DNA of 64,000 nucleotides from Gluconobacter cadivus (GTDB lineage Bacteria > Pseudomonadota > Alphaproteobacteria > Acetobacterales > Acetobacteraceae): positions 1 through 64,000 of the forward strand of contig NZ_JABCQI010000012.1 in NCBI RefSeq assembly GCF_015244745.1. Direction: 5' to 3'. The notes under the pieces were generated by a model. That model saw nothing but the letters and a program-made list of their open reading frames with translations, was not told where the DNA came from and searched no databases. Of the stretch, positions 1-9,581 are shown piece after piece (positions within the stretch are counted from its first letter, which is position 1; each line of letters begins with the position of its first letter). Both the position numbers and the translations under genes were made by a program.

Positions 1-166
1 GCTCGCACGGCGTGCGTGGTCGTGGCGCTCCCATGACGTATCTGGCCCATAAGGCTTCCTTCCACTCTCGTGAAAATAATACCCCATCAAATCCCGGGAC
101 TAAACAACTAGATTATCCATCATCCGGGCGAAGATTGCGGGTGCGTTTCAGAACCTGTGGGTCATT
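1..166. other. Left-end stretch without a recognisable gene
   Basis: No coding frame here resembles a known family. One short plus-strand frame runs through it and into the 3' end of metI, with no ribosome binding site and no recognisable motif. The stretch is the region downstream of the minus-strand metI gene and may hold its transcription end, but I see no clear hairpin. Confidence 0.4.
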
Positions 167-826
167 CTATATAAAATTCTTCCTCAGCCGGGCGGAAATC
201 GCATTCCCAACAATCTGAACAAGAATTGTCAGCACAACAAGAATACTCACCACCCATAACATCATGACTGTATTAAATCGTTGATATCCATAGCGAATTG
301 CAAGATCACCCAGTCCGCCCGCGCCCACGACGCCCGCCATGGCAGAGGCGCTGATGAGTGTGACCAGCGTGACAGTCAGACCAGAGACCAGTCCTGGGAG
401 AGCCTCGGGAATGAGAACCGAGCGCACGACTTTCGCCCGTGTCGCACCCATGGCGCGCACCGCGTCAATCAGTTCCGGAGACACCTCTCTCAATGAAACT
501 TCCGCAATCCGCGCGAAATAGGGGATCGCGGTAATGGACAGTGGCACAATGGCCGCAGCCGTCCCAAGAGCCGTTCCCATGACAAAGCGCGTAAAAGGGA
601 TCAGGACAACAAGAAGAATAATGAACGGCACGGCTCTTGTCAGATCAACCACAATTCCAAGAAGCCGACCGATGGGGCGAATAGGCCATAGTCCCCCCGG
701 CCTCGTGATGGTGAGCAGAACAGCAAGAGGCAATCCGAAGAGAACGGCAATTGCAGCAGACGCAAAAACCATTTCGAGTGTCGCCAGCGTGGCTTTGAAA
801 AACAGATCAAAAACCTGATGATGCAT
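167..826 (-). CDS. metI: MetI-type ABC transporter permease
   Basis: Inner-membrane permease of a methionine-type (MetNIQ, MUT family) ABC importer; it forms the channel through which substrate delivered by MetQ passes. The protein is about 219 residues with five likely membrane spans, normal for MetI. The EAA loop that docks on the ATPase is visible around residues 125-150 (ELIDAVRAMGATRAKVV). I chose the ATG at 826 because a strong GGAGG lies 9 bases upstream; a GTG 33 bases further upstream is possible but has no such site. The gene overlaps the end of metN by about 20 bases, so the two are translationally coupled. Family assignment is firm. Substrate is not: the oxygenase and TonB receptor next door suggest methionine may not be the only or real ligand. 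Confidence 0.9.
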   Translation of the reverse strand: MHHQVFDLFFKATLATLEMVFASAAIAVLFGLPLAVLLTITRPGGLWPIRPIGRLLGIVVDLTRAVPFIILLVVLIPFTRFVMGTALGTAAAIVPLSITAIPYFARIAEVSLREVSPELIDAVRAMGATRAKVVRSVLIPEALPGLVSGLTVTLVTLISASAMAGVVGAGGLGDLAIRYGYQRFNTVMMLWVVSILVVLTILVQIVGNAISARLRKNFI

Positions 827-1619
827 ATCCGGCGGCCTCCATGTCCTCTGTATTTTCACGACTGATGAAGGACCGCGTTAGGGCGTGTTTCGCCTCCCCC
901 CTGTTCAGTAATTCATTTGAAATATCTTCAACAATACGCCCCTGATCGAGAACAAGCACTCGATGAGCCAACCGGCGGATAACATCCATTTCGTGCGTAA
1001 TGAGAATGATCGTAACGCCAAGCTCTTTATTAATGGTTTCAAGAAGAGCGAGAATTGACGTCGTCGCTTCAGGGTCCAGCGCGGACGTTGCTTCGTCACA
1101 CAACAAAAGAGCTGGATGACCCGCCAGCGCCCTTGCGATTCCCACCCTCTGTTTTTGCCCTCCGGAAAGCTGCGAGGGGTATTTTGCCTCATGTCCTTCA
1201 AGGCCGACCAGATGGATCAGCTCCTGAATACGATGTTGCCGTTCTTTTTTGGGAACTCCCAAAATCTCCAGACCAAGAGAAATATTGCCCGCCACAGTCC
1301 GGGACTGGAGAAGATTGAACCCCTGAAAAACAAGACCGATCCGTTGTCGAAGAGCAAGCAGCTCACGTTCTTTAAGAACGCTAAGATTTTTTCCTTCAAC
1401 GAGAACGTGGCCTGAATCCAGAGTTTCTGCGCCATTCAGGCAACGAAGCAAGGTCGTTTTCCCTGCTCCCGAGCGCCCAATGAGTCCTACAATTTCACCG
1501 CGATGAACGGAAAAGCCGATATTTTCCAGCGCATAATGGCCGTTGAAGATCTTGGACAGACCTTCAACTTTCAACATCTCATTCGCTTCAGCCACGCCTG
1601 TATTCTGCATTACCATCAT
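807..1619 (-). CDS. metN: MetN-type ABC transporter ATPase
   Basis: ATP-binding subunit that powers the MetI permease on the cytoplasmic side. The Walker A motif GRSGAGKTT is near residue 50, followed by the Q-loop (VFQGFNLL), the signature LSGGQKQR and the Walker B LLLCDEATSALD, then the switch histidine in ILITHEMD. The protein is short (about 270 residues) compared with E. coli MetN (about 340), so it lacks most of the C-terminal regulatory domain that senses methionine; transport is therefore probably not feedback-inhibited. The first ATG (1619) sits just after the stop of the upstream TonB receptor; a TTG at 1625 and ATGs at 1616 and 1610 are alternatives. Order on the minus strand is receptor, metN, metI. 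Confidence 0.9.
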   Translation of the reverse strand: MMVMQNTGVAEANEMLKVEGLSKIFNGHYALENIGFSVHRGEIVGLIGRSGAGKTTLLRCLNGAETLDSGHVLVEGKNLSVLKERELLALRQRIGLVFQGFNLLQSRTVAGNISLGLEILGVPKKERQHRIQELIHLVGLEGHEAKYPSQLSGGQKQRVGIARALAGHPALLLCDEATSALDPEATTSILALLETINKELGVTIILITHEMDVIRRLAHRVLVLDQGRIVEDISNELLNRGEAKHALTRSFISRENTEDMEAAGYASSGF

Positions 1620-1621
1620 AT

Positions 1622-4090
1622 TCAAAGAGAAAGATCAGCCCGAAGATAGTAAAAACCACCCTCTTCGGACAACTGCTGACTGAGTGTGTCGTAGAGATTG
1701 TTGTTATAATCCGCCGTAAAGGACGGCACACGGCTGGGGTGGGCGTTTCCGACATTGTTGCCGCCCAGCGCCAGATGAAGTTGAGGAAGAACCTGATAAC
1801 CGACTTCAAGATTGGTCACAAAGCGCGGACGGTTGATCTGATGATAAAAATTCGTTGTCGAAAAAGCATTGCTTCCCGAAACGAATGTCAGGTCAGACGT
1901 CGTATGCCCATAACGGATTTCGTGAACGGCGACCGTCCATTTTCCCTGACGCCAGATCCCTCCAAAAATCAGCTTGTTGGACGGGTTTTCCGTTGACATC
2001 AAACTGATCTGCTGGGCGTTCAGAACCGGAGCGCCTTCCCCGGTCCGCGCAATGTTTTTGACATTGGTATGATTGAAATTGACGGCTGCATCCCAGTCCA
2101 CTTTTCCATAACGCCCGAAGTCCGAAGAATAGCGTGCCGTAATATCAAGTCCGGTTGTCCGGGTACTGGCACCATTCGTAAAGTAGTTTGTACTGACTGC
2201 AGACTCATCGCCAGAAAATCCGGACGTATCCACACCTGCTGCGGCATAGGCTTCTACAGCCCGGGCACCTGAAGCATAGCCTCCGTCAACGATCCGATGC
2301 TTGATATAAATTGTATAGCCGTCAACATTGATATGAAGACGGGGCAGCGGGTTCAGGATCATACCCGCACTGAAGTTGGTGGATGTTTCCGGTCTGAGGC
2401 CAGGCGAACCCAAAGCGCGAGCAGCGGGTGAATTGGCCGCAATCTGTCCGGTTGCATAGTTCGGGCTGGAGATGAAAGCCGCAAAATTCTGTTCCGCTAG
2501 GGTCGGAGCGCGAAAGCCGGTGCTGGCGGTGCCGCGAAAGCCGATGAAGCGGTTGATATCATATCGCGTGGAGATTTTTCCCGTCCGCGCATTTCCGACG
2601 TCATCATAGTGCTCAAACCGTCCCGCAAGATCCACCCGCCAGCGTTTGACGATCTGCGTCGAGAAATCAACATAGGCGGCTGCGACGTGTCTGGCTGCGT
2701 TAACGGCATCCTGAGGCGTTTCGCCCTGATATCCCTGCGCACCGCTCAGATAATACGACAGCGGCTCTCCTGAGCCGATGGAATAGGTATCACGGCGATA
2801 TTCACCACCAAACGCAATATTCAAGGGGCTGTACAGAAACGGAAGATCTACGCCACGCCGAATATCGAGGTTGCTCGTCCATTGCTGGTTGGAATAACTG
2901 CCAAGATAGAAACGCGACGGGGAATATCCTGTCTCTTTATAAGCGTCCGCGTTTGCAGAATTATAATCCCCCAATGTATCGTGATCTCCACCGATCGTGG
3001 AACTCAGATCCCAGTCAAAACCGTAAAGTCGTTTTCCTCGAAAACCGAGCGTGAAGCCATAATCATTTTCTGGCATTGTTTCGACGGGTTCAAACCCGTT
3101 CGGATACATCCCCAAAAGCCCGTCAGCCGCGGTGGTACTCGGAGCACGCAGAAAAGCCCATCGCTCGGCATCGCGGTGCGTGAATGTTCCAAAGCCATAA
3201 AGCTCTATGGCATCCGTTAAATGATATCCGAAATTCGTTTCGATGGACTCACGCGTTGCCTGAGGCTGGCCCGTTGCCAGATCGTTGTTTTTGCCCGTCC
3301 GGGGGTCAATTCCAGTTCTCTGTGTGCGATCCTGATGCTTGAATTCCGCACTGAGGTTCAGGAAACCCCGATTGCCCAGCTTGAAGCCTGCATTCAGGTT
3401 TTCACCAGTCGTAAAACCATCTCCCGCAGCATAGCCGCCATTGACAGCCTGAAGATGGATACCGTGATTGTTGGATTTCAGAATGACGTTGATTACGCCT
3501 GCGATGGCATCCGATCCATACTGCGCAGCCGCACCATCCTGCAGGATCTCGATATGATCGACGGCAGAAATCGGGATCATATCCAGATCGACAGGGGTCG
3601 TTCCCTGCTGTGACGAGGCATCTACCGCGATGGCGGCTGTCGTATGCCGTCTTTTGCCATTCACCAGCACCAGAGTCTGATCGGCATTCAATCCCCGCAG
3701 ACTTAGCGCATCAATGACCGATCCCTGATCCGAACCGTTGACCTCACGGCTGATGGAAGGAGAAAGCTGGACCAGCGCCTCCCGAATGTCCGTCATCCCC
3801 GTTGCCCGAAGCTGGTTGCCCCCGATGATCGTAATGGGGCTGATGCTGCGGGCCGCCGTCTGAGAGGGGTCTCGGGTGCCTGTCACGATGACCTGCTCCG
3901 GCTCATCAGCCACAGCCTGTTCTGTCCTGACGACAGGCGCTGTTTTTTTGACAACAGTCTCTTTTCTGGACTGTTTTTTCACGCCGGAACTATCCTGAGC
4001 CGATGTGTTTTCGGCCGCAACGGCCCCCGAAAAGGTCCCGGAAAACGAAAGGCCAACAAGAAGTGGCGCCAGGACATAACCACTACGCAT
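1622..4090 (-). CDS. TonB-dependent outer-membrane receptor (first of three)
   Basis: Outer-membrane active transporter of 822 residues. It starts with a signal peptide ending near AGAVAA, then a linker rich in K and T, a TonB box-like stretch (EQVIVTGTRD, near residue 66), a plug domain with the typical NGKRRHTTAAI and AAQYGSDAIAGVIN motifs, and a long beta-barrel that ends in the aromatic-poor YYLRADLSL. Several internal features resemble the receptor at 58330-60831, so the two are probably paralogues. It is the first gene of a minus-strand unit with metN and metI, directly linking outer-membrane uptake to the ABC importer. The ligand cannot be read from sequence; siderophore receptors usually sit with iron genes, which are absent here. 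The start ATG at 4090 has only a weak GAAAGAAC ribosome site. Confidence 0.88.
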   Translation of the reverse strand: MRSGYVLAPLLVGLSFSGTFSGAVAAENTSAQDSSGVKKQSRKETVVKKTAPVVRTEQAVADEPEQVIVTGTRDPSQTAARSISPITIIGGNQLRATGMTDIREALVQLSPSISREVNGSDQGSVIDALSLRGLNADQTLVLVNGKRRHTTAAIAVDASSQQGTTPVDLDMIPISAVDHIEILQDGAAAQYGSDAIAGVINVILKSNNHGIHLQAVNGGYAAGDGFTTGENLNAGFKLGNRGFLNLSAEFKHQDRTQRTGIDPRTGKNNDLATGQPQATRESIETNFGYHLTDAIELYGFGTFTHRDAERWAFLRAPSTTAADGLLGMYPNGFEPVETMPENDYGFTLGFRGKRLYGFDWDLSSTIGGDHDTLGDYNSANADAYKETGYSPSRFYLGSYSNQQWTSNLDIRRGVDLPFLYSPLNIAFGGEYRRDTYSIGSGEPLSYYLSGAQGYQGETPQDAVNAARHVAAAYVDFSTQIVKRWRVDLAGRFEHYDDVGNARTGKISTRYDINRFIGFRGTASTGFRAPTLAEQNFAAFISSPNYATGQIAANSPAARALGSPGLRPETSTNFSAGMILNPLPRLHINVDGYTIYIKHRIVDGGYASGARAVEAYAAAGVDTSGFSGDESAVSTNYFTNGASTRTTGLDITARYSSDFGRYGKVDWDAAVNFNHTNVKNIARTGEGAPVLNAQQISLMSTENPSNKLIFGGIWRQGKWTVAVHEIRYGHTTSDLTFVSGSNAFSTTNFYHQINRPRFVTNLEVGYQVLPQLHLALGGNNVGNAHPSRVPSFTADYNNNLYDTLSQQLSEEGGFYYLRADLSL

Positions 4091-4278
4091 AAACGTTCTT
4101 TCAAGGAAATTTGTCTTTTGTTGATTATTTCATAGTGTTTTTTGAGTCAAACAACATATTGATGTGGATTTAATATATATCGCGTTTTATGGAGGACTAT
4201 ATGAGGACACATGCTCCTGAAACCTGTCGCAAAACAGGTCCCAGAGGCAAAAATTCAGAGCCGAAAGTGGTTACGTGT

Positions 4279-5322
4279 ATGACGCAGAACACTCTTTCTC
4301 TTCCGACCATCGACCTGTCCCTATGGCAGGACCATCAGACGCCAGACGAGTTTTTCCTTGAATCTCTGCGCAACGCTGCCCACGAATACGGTTTCTTCTA
4401 CCTGAAAGGGCATGGGATTCCGGCGGATCTGAATGCTGCTCTCATGGCGCAGGCACAGGAATTTTTCTCTCTGCCGATGGAGCAGAAAGAACAAATTTCC
4501 ATGGTGAATTCTCCACATTTCAGAGGGTATAATCACGCCGGCAGAGAAATCACACGCGGCAAGGCAGACTGGCGCGAGCAACTCGATATCGGTCCTGAAA
4601 GAGGCATTGTGGAAGATCTGCGGGGCAAACCGGCTTATCTGCGCCTACAGGGCCCCAACCAGTGGCCAGCAACACTTCCACAGCTCAAAACGACTGTTCT
4701 GTCATGGCAGGAGCAGGTTCTGGATGTTCTCAGGCGCCTGCTCGAAGCGCTTGCGCTCTCTCTGGGGCAGGCGGCAAATGCCTTTCATCCCGTCGTCAGC
4801 AAAACGCCTTACCAGCTTTTGAAACTCATCCATTATCCCGGCCAGCATGGCAGCGGAGAAAGGCAGGGCGTAGGCGCTCATAAAGATAGCGACCTCCTCT
4901 CGCTCATCCTTCAGGACAATGAAGGCGGGCTCGAAGTGGAACTGGCAAACGGTGAGTGGCTTCAGGCCCCACCCCAGCCGGAGACGTTCATCGTCAACAT
5001 CGGCGAATTGCTGGAAGTCGCCACAAGCGGATATTTCAAAGCTGCGATCCATCGTGTCGTCAGCCCGAACTCAGGACGGGACAGGTTGTCCGCAGCCTTT
5101 TTCCTCGGCGCACAACTCGACGCTACGATGCCAGTCCTCCCGCTGCCGGACGTCTTGGCAAACTCCAGCGCCGGGATCACGCAGGATCCCGACAACCCCC
5201 TCTTTTCTCAGATCGGACAGAACACACTCAAAGGGCGGCTGCGCTCTCATCCCGATGTTGCAGCCCGACATCACAGTGATCTTTTCTCTGCCGTTCCCTC
5301 GAAAGTCCTGCACCATGCGTAA
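4279..5322 (+). CDS. 2-oxoglutarate/Fe(II)-dependent oxygenase (isopenicillin N synthase-like)
   Basis: Cytoplasmic non-haem iron dioxygenase of about 347 residues in the isopenicillin-N-synthase/flavanone hydroxylase superfamily. The N-terminal DIOX_N part (TIDLSLW, GFFYLKGHGIP) is followed by the iron ligands H201 and D203 (in GAHKDSD) and H258 (AIHRVV), then the 2-oxoglutarate-binding R269 and S271 (RLSAAFF). All key residues are present. An upstream in-frame ATG at 4189 would add 30 residues without homology, so I prefer 4279. The stop overlaps metQ by 8 bases, so the oxygenase and the binding protein are co-translated. This suggests the enzyme acts on the imported compound, for example by oxidative cleavage; the substrate is unknown. 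TauD-type enzymes belong to another branch, so a taurine role is not implied. Confidence 0.85.
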   Translation: MTQNTLSLPTIDLSLWQDHQTPDEFFLESLRNAAHEYGFFYLKGHGIPADLNAALMAQAQEFFSLPMEQKEQISMVNSPHFRGYNHAGREITRGKADWREQLDIGPERGIVEDLRGKPAYLRLQGPNQWPATLPQLKTTVLSWQEQVLDVLRRLLEALALSLGQAANAFHPVVSKTPYQLLKLIHYPGQHGSGERQGVGAHKDSDLLSLILQDNEGGLEVELANGEWLQAPPQPETFIVNIGELLEVATSGYFKAAIHRVVSPNSGRDRLSAAFFLGAQLDATMPVLPLPDVLANSSAGITQDPDNPLFSQIGQNTLKGRLRSHPDVAARHHSDLFSAVPSKVLHHA

Positions 5323-6151
5323 TCGCCCTATCAGCCAGACACAGCCCATATCCGGTATTTCTCTGGGGCGTCGCAGACTGCTCACGCTCCTCGCTGCCAC
5401 ATCTCTCATTGGAGCATCCGCAAAAGCGCAGTCGAAGCCTGTACGGGTCGGCATCCTGTCCGGAGAAGACGAGGATATCTGGCGTATTGTTCAGGAAAAT
5501 GCCCGCGCGACGGGCCTGACCATCGAAGTCGTCACTTTTTCTGAAGGCAATCCGATCAACGCGGCCCTTGCGGCAGGAGATCTGGACGCCAACGCATTTC
5601 AACACGGTCCTTACCTTCAGGCTCAGAATACTGCACTGGGCTCTCATATCGTGCCTGTTGGAAACACCTACTTCGCACCGATCGGCTTTTATTCGAAAAA
5701 ATGGAAAACACTCTCCACAATCCCTGACGGGGCAACGATCGGTGTTCCCGCCGACCCTACGAATGAAGGACGTGCACTTAAACTCCTGCAATCTCTTGGG
5801 TTACTGAAGATTTCACCTGACGCGGGCGAAATGCCAACCGCACTCGATATCTCCGATAATCCGAAAAACCTGACGATTAAGGAACTGGATGATCCTGTTC
5901 TGGCACGGTCTCTGCCAGACCTTGATGCTGGCGTCGTGATTACGGAATGGGCCTACAAAGCCGGGATCGACCTCAAATCGGAGCGTCTGGCGCGTGAGAG
6001 TATGGACAACAATCCCTACATCAATTTTATCGCCGTAAACGCGCCCGACGCCCATGCCACCTGGGTTCAGCCACTGGTGAGCGCTTTTCAAAAACCCAAT
6101 GTCCGCGCCAAGCTGCTTGAAGCCTATCATGGGGCCATCATTCCTGCGTAG
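5315..6151 (+). CDS. metQ: MetQ/NlpA-family substrate-binding protein
   Basis: Periplasmic binding protein of the MetNIQ importer, about 278 residues, normal for the family. The N-terminus has GRRRLLTLLAA followed by a hydrophobic run ending ASAKAQ, a signal peptidase I type site. There is no lipobox cysteine, unlike E. coli MetQ, so the protein should be soluble in the periplasm; the RRR before the hydrophobic stretch is Tat-like but not a full Tat consensus. Family motifs follow: VRVGILSGEDEDIW, DLDANAFQHGPYLQ, ADPTNEGRALKLLQ and a C-terminal DNNPYINFIAV. It overlaps the oxygenase stop by 8 bases and lies across a divergent promoter from metN/metI. Ligand is uncertain: methionine is the family default, but the oxygenase partner argues for another compound. 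Confidence 0.88.
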   Translation: MRNRPISQTQPISGISLGRRRLLTLLAATSLIGASAKAQSKPVRVGILSGEDEDIWRIVQENARATGLTIEVVTFSEGNPINAALAAGDLDANAFQHGPYLQAQNTALGSHIVPVGNTYFAPIGFYSKKWKTLSTIPDGATIGVPADPTNEGRALKLLQSLGLLKISPDAGEMPTALDISDNPKNLTIKELDDPVLARSLPDLDAGVVITEWAYKAGIDLKSERLARESMDNNPYINFIAVNAPDAHATWVQPLVSAFQKPNVRAKLLEAYHGAIIPA

Positions 6152-6229
6152 ACGTAATGTCCTTCATCCCGTCCTGACTTTAGATGCACACGCTGGCCGA
6201 CCTGCCCCTTCATCTGACTGGCGATAGAG

Positions 6230-6274
6230 AACCGTTGATCAGAGCTGTCGTACAAACAGCTCTGATCAACGGTT
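6230..6274. terminator. Long perfect stem-loop between convergent units
   Basis: Two 19-base arms (6230-6248 and 6256-6274) are exactly complementary around a 7-base loop. The hairpin sits between the 3' ends of metQ (plus) and the ribitol dehydrogenase gene (minus), as expected of a bidirectional terminator. The right arm is followed by TTCTTC rather than a long T-run. Confidence 0.8.
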
Positions 6275-6297
6275 TCTTCACTCACCCCTCCTCTATT

Positions 6298-7026
6298 TCA
6301 GGCATCAAAGTTATGTGGCAGGACGACCAGATCCCGCACCATGACACCCTTTGAACGGGTCAGAATAAAAATCAGCGCTTCGGCAACTTCCTTGGCTTCC
6401 ATTAAGGCACCAGCCTTGATGTTGGCTTCAAGCCGCACCTGATCCCAGTCTTTCAGCAAAGGCGTGACAACCGGGCCAGGTTGGATGGCTCCTACACGAA
6501 TCCCATACTTCGCAACCTGACGGCGCACTGTGTGAACAAAGGCCTGCACAGCATGTTTCGAGGCGGTGTAGATGGGTTCAGCCATAATAGGGATTATGCC
6601 CGCAATCGAACTGGTCATGACGATATCGCCACTTTCCTGCTTCATCATCTGCGGCAGAACGGCGCGGACCGAGCGGAAGGCTGCATTAATGTTCAGGTGG
6701 AGCATGGGGTCCCAGCTGTCAGGATCGCCTTCCCAGACATTGCCGCCCACATAAGCGCCAGCATTGGCGTGGAAAATATCAATCCTGCCCTGCTCCTGAA
6801 CGATCTGTGCAATCGCAGCATCTACGGTTTTGTAGTCAAAGAGATCGACGATAATTGCACGAGCCTGGCTGCCGAGTTCTGCCGTTTTATCTTCGAGTGC
6901 TGTGGCGTCACGGTCCAGAAGATAGACCACTGCCCCCGCTTCGATGAGATAGCGGGCACATTCGAAACCAATGCCCGAAGCTGCGCCGGTGATGGCGGCA
7001 ATTTTACCCTGAAGAGACTGTGTCAT
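6298..7026 (-). CDS. rbtD: Ribitol 2-dehydrogenase (SDR family)
   Basis: Short-chain dehydrogenase of 242 residues that oxidises ribitol to D-ribulose with NAD. The Rossmann motif TGAASGIG is at residues 14-21, NAG is replaced by the HANAGAY form, and the catalytic S-Y-K set is in TSSIAG and YTASKHAV. The segments DIFHANAGAY, LHLNINAAFR, QAFVHTVRRQVA and TRSKGVMVRDLVVLP closely match the Klebsiella ribitol dehydrogenase as I recall it, much better than they match general SDRs. It is the last gene of the pentitol operon, just downstream of the ABC permease, and ends at the long terminator hairpin. This makes ribitol, or a similar pentitol, the likely cargo of the transporter. Confidence 0.82.
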   Translation of the reverse strand: MTQSLQGKIAAITGAASGIGFECARYLIEAGAVVYLLDRDATALEDKTAELGSQARAIIVDLFDYKTVDAAIAQIVQEQGRIDIFHANAGAYVGGNVWEGDPDSWDPMLHLNINAAFRSVRAVLPQMMKQESGDIVMTSSIAGIIPIMAEPIYTASKHAVQAFVHTVRRQVAKYGIRVGAIQPGPVVTPLLKDWDQVRLEANIKAGALMEAKEVAEALIFILTRSKGVMVRDLVVLPHNFDA

Positions 7027-7049
7027 ATGCCCTATCCTGTGATGCTGTC

Positions 7050-8048
7050 TCAGTGTGCGGACGCTGTGCCGCGCTGACGACTGATGAAAATTGCGAGGAG
7101 GATGATGGCGCCTTTGATGACGTTCTGAACGTAAGGGGAGACTTCAAGCAGGTTCAGCCCGTTGTTCAGAACACCCAGCAACATGGCGCCAATCAGGGTT
7201 CCGATGATGGAACCACGGCCGCCGGAAATTGAGGTGCCACCCAGCACCACGGCTGCGATGGCATCGAGTTCAAAGCCGACGCCTGCGTTCGGCTGACCGC
7301 TCATGAGACGGGAGGAGAGAACAACACCAGCCAGAGCAGCGGTGAAGCCTCCGATCAGATAAACGATGATTTTATATTTACGGGAATCAATGCCTGAGAG
7401 GCGCACAGCCTCTTCATTGCCGCCTATGGCATAAATATAGCGACCGGTCGGCATGCGCTGGAGCAACAGATAGGCCAGCGCATAAACCACGAACATGATG
7501 AGAATGGGCGTCTGGATTCCCAAAACCTTCCCGCGCCCGATAAATGCAAACCAGTCCGGAAGGCCCGAGATGGGATAGCCGTTAGTGTAGATCAGCCCCA
7601 AACCACGGGCGATGCTCATTGATGCCAGAGTGACGATGATCGGCGGCATTCCAAGACGGGCGATGCAGACTCCGTTTCCTGCCCCGAAAAGCGCCCCCAC
7701 ACCCAGCCCGGCGAGAATGGCCAGCCCGGCGTTCAGGCCAGAAACCAACAGGCCAGCCGTGATGGTTCCCGCCAGCGCCATGACCGCTCCTACGGAGAGG
7801 TCAATGCCGCCTGTGAGAATGGCAAAAGTCATGCCCACAGAAATGATGGCGTTGATCGAGACCTGTCTGGCAACGTTTTCGAGATTGCCGAAGGACAGGA
7901 AGCGGCTGTTGAGCGCGATCATGCAGGCCACGACCACGAACAGCCCAACCGCCGGGAGAAACGCCGTTGACCGTGCGAATTTCGATGCTCTGTAGCGCTC
8001 AAGCAGAGAGTGCATCGACTGCGAACTTTTTAACGCTTGCTGTTGCAT
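7050..8048 (-). CDS. Ribose-type sugar/polyol ABC permease
   Basis: Inner-membrane permease of 332 residues in the RbsC/XylH family (BPD_transp_2). The family motifs [15 protein letters not shown] and [12 protein letters not shown] are present, with eight to ten hydrophobic segments. It overlaps the upstream ATPase gene by 50 bases; a GAGG about 9 bases before the ATG at 8048 supports that start, so coupling is likely. The protein works with the ATPase (7999-9546) and binding protein (9582-10502) as one importer. The dehydrogenases around it indicate a pentitol such as ribitol or xylitol as substrate, not ribose itself. Confidence 0.9.
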   Translation of the reverse strand: MQQQALKSSQSMHSLLERYRASKFARSTAFLPAVGLFVVVACMIALNSRFLSFGNLENVARQVSINAIISVGMTFAILTGGIDLSVGAVMALAGTITAGLLVSGLNAGLAILAGLGVGALFGAGNGVCIARLGMPPIIVTLASMSIARGLGLIYTNGYPISGLPDWFAFIGRGKVLGIQTPILIMFVVYALAYLLLQRMPTGRYIYAIGGNEEAVRLSGIDSRKYKIIVYLIGGFTAALAGVVLSSRLMSGQPNAGVGFELDAIAAVVLGGTSISGGRGSIIGTLIGAMLLGVLNNGLNLLEVSPYVQNVIKGAIILLAIFISRQRGTASAH

Positions 8049-9546
8049 GACGCATTACCTCTTCCGAACTGATGGCATCCCCCTCCAGAACCGTCGTAAT
8101 GACGCCATGGCTGAAAACGGCCACGCGGTCACACATGCCGACGATCTCCGGAAGCTCGGATGAGATCATGATGATGGCGTATCCCTCTGCCGTGAGGTTC
8201 CGCATGAGTGTATAGATTTCCGCCCTGGCCCCGACATCGATCCCACGTGTGGGTTCATCGAAGATCAGGATCCTGCTCCGGCGGTTCAGCCAGCGCGCGA
8301 TTACAACCTTCTGCTGGTTGCCACCACTAAGGCTCACCACAGTCGTCTCGTCCGAAGGCGCTTTGATGCGGACGGCAGACATCAGTTCCTGTGTCTTGCG
8401 CTTCTCCCGCGCAGTGTCGATCGTGCCGATCGGGCGGGTATATTGCGCCAGGTTGTTGATAGAGATGTTGTCCCGGATGCTGAAGCCGAGGATCAGACCC
8501 TCGGTTTTTCGGCTTTCGGGCAGAATTCCGATGCCGTGACGCAGAGCCTGTGCAGGATTCCCCATGGACACTTCCCTGCCCTCAATCCGCACCGTTTTTC
8601 CGGGACATGGCAGTGCGCCGATCAACGCCAGAGCCGTCTCCGTTCGGCCCGAACCGACAAGCCCGGCAAAACCGAGAATTTCACCTTCTCGCAGATAGAA
8701 ACTGTTGGGGTGTCCGTTACTGACGAAGCGGATATTTTCAGCTTCCAGAATTCGCTCGGCAATATTCAGTGCTGGCTTGGGCGGAAACGTATTTTCAATT
8801 TTCCGACCGACCATCCGCTCAACCAGATGGTCCATCGTGCACTCGGACGTTTTCAGAACTCCCACACGCGCACCATCGCGCAGCACCGTAATGCGGTCAC
8901 AGATTTCAAAAATCTCTTCGAGATGATGCGACACGAAGAAAATGCCGATGCCCTGATCCCGAAGCTGCCGCATGACGTTGAAGAGCAGCTCGGCTTCTGT
9001 CGGCGTCAGGGTCGCGGTTGGTTCGTCGAGGATGAGAACCTGTACATCCAGTGACAGAGCTTTCGCGATTTCCACAAACTGCTGTTCAGCCACGCTGAGA
9101 CGCGCGACGGGAACGTCAAACCGTGTTCTGACCCCGAGCCGTTCGAAAATTCCCTGCGCGATGCGCGTCATTTCGTTTTTGCGGGAAAATCCGAGAGCGT
9201 TCCGCATTTCGCGTCCGAGGAAAATATTATCCACGGCATCAAGTTCAGGAATCAGGCTGAATTCCTGAAAAACAATCCCGATGCCTGCGCTGATGGCATC
9301 CTTGTAGCTTGAGAAATGGCATTCTTTTCCGTTGAGAAAGATTTGCCCTTCATCCTGAGACTGAATCCCGCCCATGATCTTGATGATCGTGGACTTTCCA
9401 GCACCGTTCTCCCCCAGAAGAGCATGGATTTCTCCCTGCTCAAGACTGAGGCTGACATTCCGCAATGCCCGGACTCCCGGAAAGCTCTTGGAGATCCCTT
9501 CAAGGGCCAGAAGAGGCTCTGACGCTATCTGACTGGTCTGTGTCAT
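7999..9546 (-). CDS. Ribose-type ABC ATPase (duplicated nucleotide-binding domains)
   Basis: Energy-coupling subunit of 515 residues in the RbsA/MglA family with two ABC domains in one chain. The first has [12 protein letters not shown], signature [15 protein letters not shown] and [11 protein letters not shown]. The second has the usual degenerate Walker A (GLVGSGRTE), [15 protein letters not shown] and [14 protein letters not shown] chose the ATG at 9546 because it is preceded by GGAGAG and starts the conserved N-terminus ([16 protein letters not shown]). A longer open frame to 9663 overlaps the binding-protein gene and has no homology. Spacing to the binding-protein gene is 35 bases. Confidence 0.92.
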   Translation of the reverse strand: MTQTSQIASEPLLALEGISKSFPGVRALRNVSLSLEQGEIHALLGENGAGKSTIIKIMGGIQSQDEGQIFLNGKECHFSSYKDAISAGIGIVFQEFSLIPELDAVDNIFLGREMRNALGFSRKNEMTRIAQGIFERLGVRTRFDVPVARLSVAEQQFVEIAKALSLDVQVLILDEPTATLTPTEAELLFNVMRQLRDQGIGIFFVSHHLEEIFEICDRITVLRDGARVGVLKTSECTMDHLVERMVGRKIENTFPPKPALNIAERILEAENIRFVSNGHPNSFYLREGEILGFAGLVGSGRTETALALIGALPCPGKTVRIEGREVSMGNPAQALRHGIGILPESRKTEGLILGFSIRDNISINNLAQYTRPIGTIDTAREKRKTQELMSAVRIKAPSDETTVVSLSGGNQQKVVIARWLNRRSRILIFDEPTRGIDVGARAEIYTLMRNLTAEGYAIIMISSELPEIVGMCDRVAVFSHGVITTVLEGDAISSEEVMRHATASVKKFAVDALSA

Positions 9547-9581
9547 GATGTTCTCTCCGAAATCCAGCGCGCCACTGGAAT

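Noticed and set aside
4919-5314. N-terminal extension of MetQ
   Set aside because: It runs inside the oxygenase gene in another frame; the signal peptide starts at the ATG at 5315.
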